Below, in pieces: positions 8,435 through 17,771 of a stretch of DNA of 36,110 nucleotides. The notes beneath the pieces were generated by a model. That model had not been told where the DNA came from. It ran no database searches and was given only the letters and a program-made list of their open reading frames with translations. Source of the DNA: an uncultured Alphaproteobacteria bacterium (GTDB lineage: Bacteria > Pseudomonadota > Alphaproteobacteria > HIMB59 > GCA-002718135). The translations under genes and the position numbers were made by a program. The DNA lies in the NCBI GenBank assembly GCA_902553945.1, contig CACDMT010000012.1, forward strand, positions 1 through 36,110, in the 5' to 3' direction. Positions within the stretch are counted from its first letter, which is position 1; each line of letters starts with the position of its first letter.

Positions 8435-9733
8435 ATGTTAAGTCACAAATTAAACTCAGGTATTAATGGTGAAGCAATTATACCTGGGGATAAATCAATT
8501 TCACATAGATCAGTAATTATACCATCAATATCAAATGGAATTTGTGAAGTAGATAATATTTTAAAATCAGATGATGTAATGCATACAATAAATGCTTTTA
8601 TATCAATGGGGATTAAGATTGAAGAATATAAAAAAAAAATTATTATTCATGGAAAAGGTTTGCATGGATTAAAAAAACCATTAACAGAAATATATCTCGG
8701 AAACTCAGGTACAAGCGCTAGACTTTTAATTGGTCTATTGGCTTCACAGAATTTTAAATCAATATTAACAGGTGACGAATCTTTATCATCAAGGCCAATG
8801 CAAAGAATATCTGAGCCATTAATGCAAATGGGGGGGAAGATTAAAACGACCAACAACTCGTTACCAATTTATATAGATGGAAATGAGTTAAATAGTTCTG
8901 ATATAAATATTGATATACCTTCAGCACAAATAAAATCTGGTTTATTATTAGCAGCTTTAAAAACTAAAGGAATAACAAAAATAATTGAAAATAATATTAC
9001 AAGAGATCATACAGAAATAATGTTAGAAGCATTTAACGCGAATATAAAAAGTCGCAAAGATGATAAAATAAAAATTATTACAATTGAAGGTAATAAAGAA
9101 ATGACTAGTAAAAATATAGATGTTCCTTCAGATTTATCTAGTAGTTCTTTTTTTATCGTTGCTGCATTAATTAATAAAAATTCAAAATTAGATCTGAAAA
9201 ATATTAACATTAATCCAACTCGTAATGGTATTTTACTAGCCTTAAAAAAAATGGGGGCTAGAATTAATTTATATAATGAAAGATATAAAAATAATGAAGT
9301 TATTTGTGATATTGAAGTTCTAAGTTCAGAATTAAATGGATGTGAATTAGACTCTGAAATGGCAAAATTAATGATAGATGAATATCCTATATTATCAGTG
9401 GCTGCTTGTTTTGCGAATTCTCCAAGTATTTTTAGAGGCTTAAATGAATTAAGGGTTAAAGAAAGTGATAGGTTAAATCTTATATATTTAAACTTACAAA
9501 AATGTGGGGTTAAATGTAAGATAGATGGCGACGACTTATTTATTTATCCAGAAATAAATTACAAAATTCAAGATCAAATTATTAAAACAGACTTTGATCA
9601 TAGAATTGCAATGGCTTTTACTATTATGGCTTCAAAAATTGGATCTCTTAAAATTAGTGAGTCTGAATGTATTAATACTAGCTTTCCAACCTTTATCAAT
9701 GAATTTAAAAAAACTGGCGGCATAATTTCTTGA
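8435..9733 (+). CDS. aroA: 3-phosphoshikimate 1-carboxyvinyltransferase (EPSP synthase)
   Basis: 432 residues, normal length. It joins shikimate-3-phosphate and PEP to EPSP in the shikimate pathway, upstream of chorismate and hence of the tryptophan genes found further on. Active-site motifs are intact: GDKSISHR (K20), LGNSGTSARLLIGLL, SSRPM, the acidic catalytic region LMIDEYPIL, LRVKESDRL and DFDHRIAMAF. The sequence is of the class II-like type common in alphaproteobacteria rather than the E. coli type, judging from the DHRIAM and SAQIKSGLLLAAL wording; that assignment is from memory. aroA-cmk-rpsA is a classic gene order. The stop overlaps the TTG start of cmk. Confidence 0.97.
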   Translation: MLSHKLNSGINGEAIIPGDKSISHRSVIIPSISNGICEVDNILKSDDVMHTINAFISMGIKIEEYKKKIIIHGKGLHGLKKPLTEIYLGNSGTSARLLIGLLASQNFKSILTGDESLSSRPMQRISEPLMQMGGKIKTTNNSLPIYIDGNELNSSDINIDIPSAQIKSGLLLAALKTKGITKIIENNITRDHTEIMLEAFNANIKSRKDDKIKIITIEGNKEMTSKNIDVPSDLSSSSFFIVAALINKNSKLDLKNININPTRNGILLALKKMGARINLYNERYKNNEVICDIEVLSSELNGCELDSEMAKLMIDEYPILSVAACFANSPSIFRGLNELRVKESDRLNLIYLNLQKCGVKCKIDGDDLFIYPEINYKIQDQIIKTDFDHRIAMAFTIMASKIGSLKISESECINTSFPTFINEFKKTGGIIS

Positions 9734-10377
9734 AAAAAATAATAGTAACAATTGATGGGCCAGCTGGATCAGGAAAAGGAAGAATTGCTAAATATATTAG
9801 TAAAAAATGGGGTCTGTACCATCTAGACTCAGGAATTTTATATAGAAGGTTAGCAGAAGTATTAAACAATAAAAATATAGATTTGAAAAATATAGATAAA
9901 GTTAAAAAAATAATAAAAAAGCATAAAAATTTATCATTTAGAAAAAATAAAAACTTAAGAAGTGAAAAAATTAGCAATATTGCATCAAAAATTGCTGTAT
10001 TCCAGTATGTGAGGAAATATATAAATAAATTACAAAATGACTTTGTAATTCAAAATATTGATAAAAAAGGTTTTGTAATTGATGGTAGGGATATAGGCTC
10101 AGTCGTTTTTAAAAATGCAGATTTAAAACTATATATAGACGTTGATGTGAAAATTAGGGCAAAAAGAAGATATAAACAGTTGATTGATATAGGTGAAAAG
10201 TCTATATACCGACAAATTTTAAAGGATATAAGATTGAGAGATAAATTAGATAAAAATAGAAAAAATTCACCTTTAGTTATCCCTAAAGGAGCTTATGTTA
10301 TTAAAAATGAATCTTCACTTCTTAATACTTATAATAAGATTAATAAGTTAATTGAAAAAATACAATATGGAAAATAA
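9730..10377 (+). CDS. cmk: Cytidylate kinase
   Basis: 215 residues. It phosphorylates CMP and dCMP with ATP. The P-loop is IDGPAGSGKGRIAKYI (about 8-23), followed by YHLDSGILYRRLA (NMP-binding), DGRDIGSVVF and RAKRRYKQL with the basic lid residues. The start is a TTG at 9730 that overlaps the aroA stop (TTGA); the beta-strand KKIIVTIDG begins directly after it, which leaves no room for a downstream ATG. The 3' end overlaps the start of rpsA by 11 nt when the ATG at 10367 is used. The aroA-cmk-rpsA order supports the call. Confidence 0.95.
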   Translation: MKKIIVTIDGPAGSGKGRIAKYISKKWGLYHLDSGILYRRLAEVLNNKNIDLKNIDKVKKIIKKHKNLSFRKNKNLRSEKISNIASKIAVFQYVRKYINKLQNDFVIQNIDKKGFVIDGRDIGSVVFKNADLKLYIDVDVKIRAKRRYKQLIDIGEKSIYRQILKDIRLRDKLDKNRKNSPLVIPKGAYVIKNESSLLNTYNKINKLIEKIQYGK

Positions 10378-12064
10378 TAATTCACAAAATATTTCAAATT
10401 CTGAATATGAAACTTTAATTAGTAATTCATTCAAAAATTCTAATATTAAAGAAAAAACAATAACGAGCGGAAAAGTTGTTTCAATAGAAAATGACATTGT
10501 AACTATAGATGTAGGACTTAAAAGTGAAGGAAGAGTTCCTTTAAATGAATTTTCTAGACCAGGTCAAAAACCCGAAATCAGTGTTGGGGATACAACAGAA
10601 GTATTTGTTGAAACCTTAGATAGTGCAAATGGTGAAACAAAATTATCTAGAGAAAAAGCTGTAAAACAAAAAGCTTGGCATGATTTACAAGATAGTTTTA
10701 ACAATAACACAGTAGTTACAGGCATACCTTTTAATAGAGTTAAAGGAGGTATGAGTGTTGATTTAAATGGTGTAACAGCATTTCTTCCAGGAAGTCAAAT
10801 TGATACAAGACAAATTATTAAAGATACAAAAGAGTTATTAAATAAACCTATTGAACTAATAATATTGAAAATGGATAAGTACAGAGGCAATATTGTAGTA
10901 TCTAGAAAAGCAATAACTGAAAATGAACTAAAAGAACAAAGGAAAGAGCTTTTAAGTAAAATAGAAGAAGGATCAATTATTGAGGGCAAAGTTAAAAACT
11001 TAACTGATTATGGTGCATTTATTGACTTAGGTGGTTTAGACGGTTTAGTTCATGTGACTGATATATCGTGGGTTAAAATTAATAATCCTTCAGAGGTTTT
11101 AGAACTTAATCAACAAGTTAAAGTTAAGGTTCTTAAATTTGATGAAGAATTATCTAGACTCAGTCTTGGTATAAAGCAAATCTTAGATAACCCGTGGGAT
11201 AGTGTTAATGATAAAGTTAAAGTTGAAAATATATATAAAGCTAAAGTTAATGCAGTTAATGATAATCAAATAAACCTTATAATAAATGATAATTATGATG
11301 GTGTCGTATTATCAAATGAAATAAGTTGGTTAAAAAAGCCTCCCCACCCTTCAAAAATTGTTAACCTTAATGATGAAATTGAAGTTAAAGTTTTAGAAAT
11401 AGACGAAGAAAAGAAAAAAATAATTTGTAGCCTAAAACAAATGAAAGATAATCCATGGAATAAATTAAAAGAGAAATTTAATGTAAATGATGATTTTGAA
11501 ACAGAAATTGTAAATATTGTTGATTTTGGAATTTTTGTTAAGGTCCAGGATGAAATCGATGGAATGGTTCATGTATCAGATTTAAGTTGGGATGAAAAAG
11601 AATGTGACTCACTTTTAAAAAATTATAAAAAAGGTGATAAGGTTAAAGTCAAAATATTAGAAATTAATGTAGACAAAGAAAGAATTAGTCTTGGAATAAA
11701 ACAAATGGATAGTGATCCAGTTCAAGATTTCTTAAATTCAAATCCATTAAAATCAAAAGTAACTGGAAAAATTAAATCAATAGATGATAAAGGTTTGTCT
11801 TTAGAGCTTGATGGTAACATTAATGGATTTATTAAGAAAAGTAATCTTTCAAAAGATAAGAATGAACAAAAAACAGAAAGATTTGCAATTGGAGAAAATG
11901 TAGACTCAATAATTATATCTCTGGATAATAAAACAAGATCTTTAAATTTATCTATTAAAGAATTAGAAATTAAAGATGAGAAAGAAGCTCTATCAAAATA
12001 TGGATCAAGTGACTCTGGGGCATCTCTAGGAGATATTCTTAGTTCTGTATTAAAGAAAAAATAA
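10367..12064 (+). CDS. rpsA: 30S ribosomal protein S1
   Basis: About 565 residues with six S1/OB-fold repeats, matching E. coli S1 (557). Repeats are easy to see: GKVVSIENDIVTIDVGLKSE, VTGIPFNRVKGGMSVDLNGV, EGKVKNLTDYGAFIDLGGLD followed by GLVHVTDISW, and again TEIVNIVDFGIFVKVQDEID with GMVHVSDLSW. S1 sits on the 30S subunit and unfolds mRNA for initiation. An in-frame TTG at 10352 would add five residues, but the ATG at 10367 (MENNNSQN) is the better start. It is followed 3 nt later by ihfB, a conserved pairing in proteobacteria. Confidence 0.97.
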   Translation: MENNNSQNISNSEYETLISNSFKNSNIKEKTITSGKVVSIENDIVTIDVGLKSEGRVPLNEFSRPGQKPEISVGDTTEVFVETLDSANGETKLSREKAVKQKAWHDLQDSFNNNTVVTGIPFNRVKGGMSVDLNGVTAFLPGSQIDTRQIIKDTKELLNKPIELIILKMDKYRGNIVVSRKAITENELKEQRKELLSKIEEGSIIEGKVKNLTDYGAFIDLGGLDGLVHVTDISWVKINNPSEVLELNQQVKVKVLKFDEELSRLSLGIKQILDNPWDSVNDKVKVENIYKAKVNAVNDNQINLIINDNYDGVVLSNEISWLKKPPHPSKIVNLNDEIEVKVLEIDEEKKKIICSLKQMKDNPWNKLKEKFNVNDDFETEIVNIVDFGIFVKVQDEIDGMVHVSDLSWDEKECDSLLKNYKKGDKVKVKILEINVDKERISLGIKQMDSDPVQDFLNSNPLKSKVTGKIKSIDDKGLSLELDGNINGFIKKSNLSKDKNEQKTERFAIGENVDSIIISLDNKTRSLNLSIKELEIKDEKEALSKYGSSDSGASLGDILSSVLKKK

Positions 12065-12067
12065 CTG

Positions 12068-12346
12068 ATGCTAAAATCTGAAATTGTAGATACCTTACAA
12101 AATAAATATAATAACTTAAGACATGAGGATTTAGAAAATATATTTGATATTTTTATTAAAAAAATTGTTAACTCTTTAAATAATGGAAACAATATAGAGA
12201 TAAGAGGTTTTGGAACAATTAGTAAAAAACTAAATAAAGAAAAATATGTTAGAAATCCTAAGACTAATCAAAAATTATTTAAAGAACAAACTTATAAATT
12301 ACATTTTAAAATTGGAAAAACACTGCACAATAGATTAAATCCATAA
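12068..12346 (+). CDS. ihfB: Integration host factor beta subunit / HU-family DNA-binding protein
   Basis: 92 residues, the usual size for the HU/IHF family. The N-terminal two-helix body (LKSEIVDTLQNKYNNLRHED) is followed by the beta-arm region IEIRGFGTISKKLNKEKYVR and RNPKTNQK, where the arm-tip proline that intercalates DNA is kept. The position right after rpsA identifies it as IHF-beta (himD) rather than HU. The partner IHF-alpha is not in this window. Bends DNA in replication, recombination and transcription. The arm is more basic and lysine-rich than in E. coli IhfB, as expected from the AT bias. Confidence 0.9.
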   Translation: MLKSEIVDTLQNKYNNLRHEDLENIFDIFIKKIVNSLNNGNNIEIRGFGTISKKLNKEKYVRNPKTNQKLFKEQTYKLHFKIGKTLHNRLNP

Positions 12347-12353
12347 TTACATA

Positions 12354-13043
12354 ATGATGAATAAAAGAATTATTGTGGCTCTTGATAGCAATAATTTTAT
12401 AAATTGTATTAGAATAGTAAAATTATTAAAAGATGATGTTTATGCATTTAAAATAGGTTATGAATTTTTTTTAAATTTTGGGATTGAAGGTTATAAAAAA
12501 ATTAAATATGTATCGCCAAAAATTTTTCTAGATTTAAAACTTCACGATATACCTAATACTGTGAAAAAAGGAATTGAAGCCATAGAAAAATTAAAACCTA
12601 TTTTAACAACTGTACATATATCTGGTGGTGATCAAATGCTTAAATCAACTATTATTAAGAAAAATAGAAATACTAAAATTTTAGGTGTGTCAATTTTAAC
12701 AAGCTTAGATAGTAATCAAACATTAAAATATTATAATAATAAAAATATTAACTCATTGGTAAAAAAATTTATAAAAGCTGCTAAAAAGTTTAAATTAGAT
12801 GGCGTTGTCTGTAGTCCCAAAGAAATTGATTTGGTAAGAAAAGAGGTTGGTAATAATTTTTTAATTGTGACGCCTGGTATAAGGCCTGCGGGCTATAAGT
12901 CAAAAAATGATGATCAAAAAAGAACATTATCACCTAAAATGGCTATAAAAAAAGGTGCTGATCTTCTTGTAATAGGAAGACCAATTACAGAGTCTAAAAA
13001 TCCGCTTAAAAATTTGAGAGAAATTAATAAATCACTTAAATAA
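12354..13043 (+). CDS. pyrF: Orotidine 5'-phosphate decarboxylase
   Basis: 229 residues. It makes UMP from OMP, the last step of de novo pyrimidine synthesis. The catalytic D-x-K-x-x-D array is present as FLDLKLHDIPNT (D60, K62, D65), and the phosphate-binding end of the barrel is seen in VTPGIRPAG and VIGRPITES. Two ATG codons in tandem at 12354 and 12357 make the start ambiguous by one residue. It lies 7 nt after ihfB and 1 nt before trpF, in the order typical of alphaproteobacteria. Confidence 0.97.
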   Translation: MMNKRIIVALDSNNFINCIRIVKLLKDDVYAFKIGYEFFLNFGIEGYKKIKYVSPKIFLDLKLHDIPNTVKKGIEAIEKLKPILTTVHISGGDQMLKSTIIKKNRNTKILGVSILTSLDSNQTLKYYNNKNINSLVKKFIKAAKKFKLDGVVCSPKEIDLVRKEVGNNFLIVTPGIRPAGYKSKNDDQKRTLSPKMAIKKGADLLVIGRPITESKNPLKNLREINKSLK

Positions 13044-13044
13044 A

Positions 13045-13674
13045 ATGATAACTAAAATCTGTGGAATCAAAAAAAGTGAGACACTTTATTGTTGTGAAAA
13101 AAATAATGTTAATTTTTTTGGAATGATATTTTATGAAAGAAGTCCAAGAAACATATCAATCGATCAAGCAAAACATCTTCAAGAAATATCAAAAAATTTA
13201 AATATAAATGGTGTTGGCGTATTTGTAGATTACAATTTAAATGAATTGAAAAATATAGTTTTAAATTTAAATTTAAAATATGTTCAATTACACGGTGAAG
13301 AAAATAATGATTATATTAATTCACTTAAAGAAAATAATATTAAAATCATAAAAAAAATTTCAATAAATGAAGAAGAAGATTTGAATAAAATTAAAAAATT
13401 TCATTCTGCAGATATTATATTGTTTGATTATAAACCATTAAATAATGAATTACCTGGAGGAAATGCTAAAAAATTTGATTGGTCAATTGTTAAAAATTTA
13501 AAATTAAATAGACCTTGGTTTCTTTCAGGCGGTATAAATTTACATGATATATCAGTCTTAGTTAGAGAAATTAAGCCTTTTGGAATTGATTTATCATCTG
13601 GAGTTGAAAAAGAACTTGGCATTAAAGATAATGTGATGATAAATAAATTAATGGGTAATATAATTAATGCTTAA
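13045..13674 (+). CDS. trpF: Phosphoribosylanthranilate isomerase
   Basis: 209 residues, a TIM barrel that isomerises PRA to CdRP in tryptophan synthesis. The catalytic general base cysteine is C6 in TKICGIK, and the general acid aspartate is in ILFDYKP (about 128). Other family marks are [44 protein letters not shown] and GIDLSSGVE. It overlaps trpB by 8 nt, so the two are probably translationally coupled. trpF, trpB, trpA are together, while trpE/G/D/C are not in the window and must lie elsewhere if present. Confidence 0.97.
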   Translation: MITKICGIKKSETLYCCEKNNVNFFGMIFYERSPRNISIDQAKHLQEISKNLNINGVGVFVDYNLNELKNIVLNLNLKYVQLHGEENNDYINSLKENNIKIIKKISINEEEDLNKIKKFHSADIILFDYKPLNNELPGGNAKKFDWSIVKNLKLNRPWFLSGGINLHDISVLVREIKPFGIDLSSGVEKELGIKDNVMINKLMGNIINA

Positions 13675-14875
13675 AAATTCATATAAAAGTTTACCAAATG
13701 AAAAAGGATATTTTGGTCAATTCGGTGGAAGATATGTATCTGAAACTCTTATGCCTTTAATCTTGGAAGTAGAAAAAGAATATACTAAAATAAAAGATGA
13801 TAAAAATTTTATTGAAGAATTTAATTACTATTTAGAAACTTATGTTGGAAGACCAAGTCCACTATTTTATGCAAAAAGAATTTCTGATGACTTAAAGGGC
13901 CCAAGAATATATTTTAAAAGAGATGAACTAAATCATACAGGGGCACATAATATAAATAATTGTATGGGTCAGATTTTACTTGCTAAAAAAATGGGTAAAA
14001 CAAGAATTATTGCTGAAACTGGAGCTGGTCAACATGGTGTTGCAACTGCAACTGTTTGTGCTTTGTTTGGCCTACCATGTATTATCTATATGGGTGAAAA
14101 AGATATTGAAAGACAATCTCCTAATGTATTTAGAATGAAATTACTGGGTGCTGAAATAAGATCTGTTTCTACTGGATCAAAATCATTAAAAGATGCAATG
14201 AATGAAGCTCTTAGAGATTGGGTTACTAATGTAACAGACACTTTTTATATAATAGGCACTGCTGCAGGTCCGCATCCTTACCCTGCTATGGTAAGGGATT
14301 TTCAATCAGTAATTGGAAAAGAAGTAAGAGAGCAAATAAATAAATTAGAAGGTAAATCTCCAAATCTATTAATTGCTTGTATTGGAGGTGGCTCTAATGC
14401 ATTAGGTTTATTTCATGAATTTTTAGATGACCCAGATGTCAAAATGATTGCAGTAGAAGCCGCGGGTCATGGTATAAAATCTAATAAACATGCTGCAAGT
14501 CTAGCTGGAGGTAAACCAGGAGTCTTGCATGGAAATAAAACATACCTTTTACAATCTAATACAGGACAAATAGAAGAGGCGCATTCTATATCAGCAGGCT
14601 TAGATTATCCTGGTATTGGTCCAGAACATTCTTATTTGTTTGAAGAAAAAAGAGTTGATTACATGTCTGCTACAGATAAAGAAGCTTTAGATGCTTTTCA
14701 ATATTGTTGTAAATTAGAAGGTATTATTCCTGCATTAGAACCAGCTCATGCTTTAGCAGTATTAAAAAAAGTTGCCAAAGATTATAGTAAGAATGATATT
14801 ATAGTTATGAATATGTGTGGAAGAGGCGATAAAGACATATTTACTATAGCAGATGAACTAAATATTAAATTTTAA
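13667..14875 (+). CDS. trpB: Tryptophan synthase beta chain, catalytic lysine read as asparagine
   Basis: 402 residues, full length. The beta subunit condenses indole with serine using PLP. Nearly all signatures are intact: [32 protein letters not shown] (with the catalytic Glu), [24 protein letters not shown] (PLP phosphate loop), ALEPAHALA and CGRGDKDI. The exception is the PLP Schiff-base lysine. In the family motif HTGAHK the K is asparagine here (N95, codon AAT at 13949-13951). E. coli K87 is the equivalent, and without it the enzyme should not catalyse normal turnover. A one-base change from AAA explains it, so a sequencing or amplification error is likely, but a real loss cannot be excluded. 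It abuts trpA (TAATG). Confidence 0.95.
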   Translation: MLKNSYKSLPNEKGYFGQFGGRYVSETLMPLILEVEKEYTKIKDDKNFIEEFNYYLETYVGRPSPLFYAKRISDDLKGPRIYFKRDELNHTGAHNINNCMGQILLAKKMGKTRIIAETGAGQHGVATATVCALFGLPCIIYMGEKDIERQSPNVFRMKLLGAEIRSVSTGSKSLKDAMNEALRDWVTNVTDTFYIIGTAAGPHPYPAMVRDFQSVIGKEVREQINKLEGKSPNLLIACIGGGSNALGLFHEFLDDPDVKMIAVEAAGHGIKSNKHAASLAGGKPGVLHGNKTYLLQSNTGQIEEAHSISAGLDYPGIGPEHSYLFEEKRVDYMSATDKEALDAFQYCCKLEGIIPALEPAHALAVLKKVAKDYSKNDIIVMNMCGRGDKDIFTIADELNIKF

Positions 14876-15669
14876 TGACTAATTTAATTAGTCAAATTTT
14901 TAAAAATAAAAATAAAAAACTTGTAACTTTTGTTACAGGAGGAGATCCTGATTTTAAAACCAGTAATGAAATTTTAAAAATAATTATTGAAAATGGTGTT
15001 GATATCGTTGAAATTGGAATGCCCTTCTCAGATCCAATGGCAGATGGTCCGACAATTCAACTTTCTAGCAACAGGGCATTAGAAAATAATATTGATCTAG
15101 ATCAAATTTTTGAATTATCAAGAAACGCAAAAAAAATTAAAGAAAAATTACCTATAATTCTTATGGGCTATTACAATGTAATTTTACATTATGGCATTGA
15201 GAAATTTGTTAGTAGTTGTGTAAAAAATGGTGTTGATGGATTAATTATTGTTGATCTTCAACCTGAGGAAGATAATTTTTTAATTAATGAATTAAAAAAA
15301 AACAACCTTCATTTAATAAGATTAATAACCCCAACAACTAATAAAGATAGACTAAAATTAATACTAAAAAATTCTAGTGGATTTTTATATTATGTAAGTA
15401 TTATGGGAATTACTGGACAAAAATCTGCAGATTTAAAAGAACTAGAAAAATCAATAAATTTTATTAGAAAATTTACTAATTTGCCCATAGTTCCAGGTTT
15501 TGGAATAAAAGATGAAACTGATGTTAAAAAAATATGTAAGATTGCTGATGGCGCTGTTGTTGGATCAAGTATTGTTAAAATAATTGAAGAAAATTTATCT
15601 AAGAAAGAAATTATGTTAAAAAAAATAAATAAATTTACAAAAGATTTAAAAAAAGCAACAATATCATGA
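14875..15669 (+). CDS. trpA: Tryptophan synthase alpha chain
   Basis: 264 residues, a TIM barrel that cleaves indole-3-glycerol phosphate to indole, which is channelled to TrpB. The catalytic pair is present: E46 in VEIGMPFSDP and D57 in MADGPTIQ. The mobile loop 6 (MGITGQKSADL, with the conserved Thr) and the phosphate-binding VPGFGIK and GAVVGSSIV segments are also intact. The start overlaps the trpB stop by one base, and the 3' end overlaps accD by 4 nt (ATGA). Unlike TrpB, no key residue is changed. Confidence 0.97.
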   Translation: MTNLISQIFKNKNKKLVTFVTGGDPDFKTSNEILKIIIENGVDIVEIGMPFSDPMADGPTIQLSSNRALENNIDLDQIFELSRNAKKIKEKLPIILMGYYNVILHYGIEKFVSSCVKNGVDGLIIVDLQPEEDNFLINELKKNNLHLIRLITPTTNKDRLKLILKNSSGFLYYVSIMGITGQKSADLKELEKSINFIRKFTNLPIVPGFGIKDETDVKKICKIADGAVVGSSIVKIIEENLSKKEIMLKKINKFTKDLKKATIS

Positions 15670-16508
15670 ACTGGTTAACTAACTTTGTAAAACCAAAATT
15701 ATCTTCACTTGTAAAAAGAAGAAATGTTCCAGAAAAATTATGGAATAATTGTATATCATGTGGAAATATGATTCATCATAAAGATCTAAGTGAAAATTTA
15801 AGAGTTTGTATTAATTGTGACTATCACTTTAGAATGTCAGCTGAAGATAGAATCAATTTATTTTTTGATAAAGATCAATATTCAGAAATTGATTTAGATA
15901 AAATTACTGATGATCCTTTAAATTTTTCAGACAAAAAAAAATATAAAGATAGATTAAAAGAATATAGAAAAAAAACGAAAAGAGACGATGCTTTTATATT
16001 GATACATGGTAAAATTTTTGAGAAAGAAACAATAACTGGATTAATGAATTTTGAATTTATGGGAGGTTCAATGGGTCGTGCAGTAGGTGGCGCTATTGTT
16101 AAAGGTGCTAAATTAGCAGTTGAAAAAAACCTGCCTTATATAATTGTTACATCTTCAGGTGGTGCTAGAATGCAAGAAGGTCTTATAAGTTTAATGCAAA
16201 TGCCGAGAACAATAGCAGCTGTTGATTTACTTAACGAAAACAATATACCATATATAGTGATTTTAACTGAACCAACAACTGGAGGAGTTACTGCATCTTT
16301 TGCAATGTTGGGAGATGTAACTATTGCTGAAAAAGGAGCAACTGTTGGGTTTGCCGGTAAAAGAGTAATACAAGATACAATAAGAGAGGAATTACCTATA
16401 GATTTTCAAAAAGCAGAATATTTAAAAGAGCATGGCATGGTCGATATTGTTTCTCATAGAAAAGATCTAAAGAACACTTTGCATAAAGTATTAAGCCATA
16501 TAAGTTAA
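15666..16508 (+). CDS. accD: Acetyl-CoA carboxylase carboxyltransferase subunit beta
   Basis: 280 residues. The zinc ribbon is complete (C29, C32, C48, C51 in NCISCG and RVCINCDYHF). It is followed by the crotonase-like carboxyltransferase core with GGSMGRAVGGAIVKGA, VTSSGGARMQEGLISLMQMP, EPTTGGVTASFAMLGD and GFAGKRVI. With AccA it transfers CO2 from biotin to acetyl-CoA, making malonyl-CoA for fatty acids. trpA-accD-folC is a conserved alphaproteobacterial order. The start overlaps trpA; folC follows after 3 nt. Confidence 0.97.
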   Translation: MNWLTNFVKPKLSSLVKRRNVPEKLWNNCISCGNMIHHKDLSENLRVCINCDYHFRMSAEDRINLFFDKDQYSEIDLDKITDDPLNFSDKKKYKDRLKEYRKKTKRDDAFILIHGKIFEKETITGLMNFEFMGGSMGRAVGGAIVKGAKLAVEKNLPYIIVTSSGGARMQEGLISLMQMPRTIAAVDLLNENNIPYIVILTEPTTGGVTASFAMLGDVTIAEKGATVGFAGKRVIQDTIREELPIDFQKAEYLKEHGMVDIVSHRKDLKNTLHKVLSHIS

Positions 16509-16511
16509 TTA

Positions 16512-17771
16512 GTGAAATCTAAAACAGAAAAGCTATTGGATGAGCTAGTAGGTCTTCATCCAAAATATATTGATTTATCTTTAAATAGAGTAAACAAACT
16601 TTTAGATAAATTGGGAAATCCACATCATAATTTACCAAAAACTATTCATATAGCTGGTACAAATGGGAAAGGATCAGTCCAGAGCTTTATACGAAATATT
16701 ATAGTTGCAAATGGATATTCATGTGATGCATATATATCACCTCATTTATATAAATTTAATGAGAGAATCATAATCAACAATAAAGAAATTAGTACTAAAA
16801 AATTATACGAAACTTTAAAAATTGTAAAAAAAATTAATAATAATAATCCAATAACATTTTTTGAAATAACAACAGCTGTTGGTTTTTTACTTTTTAGTAA
16901 ATCAAAATCAGATTTTTTAATTCTTGAAACAGGTCTTGGTGGTAGATTAGATGCAACAAATATATTAAAAAATAAAATATGTAGTATTATAACACCTATA
17001 AGTTTTGATCATGAAGAATTTTTAGGTAAATCTATTGAAAAAATTACAAAAGAAAAATTAGGCATTACAAAAAAAAGCAATTATATTTTAATCTCAAAAC
17101 AGAGTAATGTAGTTAATAAAATAATAAAAAATAATATACCTAAAAATAAAAAAATTTTCTATTATGGAAAAGATTACAATATAAATAAAATATTAGATAA
17201 TAAATATGAATTTAGATTCAAAGATAAAAAATTATATATACAAAAACCTAAACTTAATGGTAATCATCAAATTGAAAATGCAAGTGTAGCATGCGCTTGT
17301 ATTTATATTTTAAAAGACCTAGGAATCAAATTTAAAACTAAATTAATTAACAATTCAATAAAAAATACCTCATGGCCAGGTAGATTAGAAAAGTTTAAAT
17401 ATAAAAATAAAACTATTATTTTTGATGGCTCTCATAATATTGACGGTGCAAAAAAATTAAATATTTTTTTAAAAGAAAGCAAAATTAAACCACTAGTTGT
17501 ATTTGGAATGTTAAATAATAAAAAATTAAATAGTTTTCTCAAAATTTTAAAAAAACAAATTAAATTTATTTTGGCTGTTGAAATTCCTAATGAAAACAAT
17601 TCATTTAAAACAAATGAAATAAAAAAGGTCTGCTTAAATCAATCTATTGAATGTAAAGAGATTAAAGATTTTAAAAAAATTTTTAACATTATTAAAAAAA
17701 CAAAAGATTCAAAAATTCTAATTACAGGTTCACTATATTTAGTAGGTAAACTCAGAAATAGATTCTTATAA
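16512..17771 (+). CDS. folC: Folylpolyglutamate synthase / dihydrofolate synthase
   Basis: 419 residues, a Mur-ligase-family enzyme that adds glutamate to dihydropteroate and folates. The P-loop is HIAGTNGKGSVQSF (about 46-59); LETGLGGRLDATNI and ITPISFDHEEFLG are FolC-specific; the C-terminal ligase domain has FDGSHNIDGA. The start is GTG at 16512, three bases after the accD stop, and the homology begins at once (TEKLLDELVGLHPKYIDLSL). It is the last gene of the plus-strand run. Its stop overlaps the trxA stop on the other strand by 6 nt, leaving no space for an intergenic terminator. Confidence 0.96.
   Translation: MKSKTEKLLDELVGLHPKYIDLSLNRVNKLLDKLGNPHHNLPKTIHIAGTNGKGSVQSFIRNIIVANGYSCDAYISPHLYKFNERIIINNKEISTKKLYETLKIVKKINNNNPITFFEITTAVGFLLFSKSKSDFLILETGLGGRLDATNILKNKICSIITPISFDHEEFLGKSIEKITKEKLGITKKSNYILISKQSNVVNKIIKNNIPKNKKIFYYGKDYNINKILDNKYEFRFKDKKLYIQKPKLNGNHQIENASVACACIYILKDLGIKFKTKLINNSIKNTSWPGRLEKFKYKNKTIIFDGSHNIDGAKKLNIFLKESKIKPLVVFGMLNNKKLNSFLKILKKQIKFILAVEIPNENNSFKTNEIKKVCLNQSIECKEIKDFKKIFNIIKKTKDSKILITGSLYLVGKLRNRFL

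Noticed and set aside
9705-9977. A 90-codon minus-strand open frame rich in Leu and Phe opposite cmk, looking like a membrane protein
   Set aside because: Reverse reading of lysine-rich, AT-rich coding DNA commonly yields Phe/Leu-rich frames. It is covered by the P-loop region of cmk.
11722-12192. A 156-codon open frame on the minus strand opposite rpsA and ihfB
   Set aside because: It lies wholly antisense to rpsA and ihfB, which have clear homology, has no ribosome site, and its composition (Phe, Ser, Leu-rich) is what reversed AT-rich coding DNA gives.
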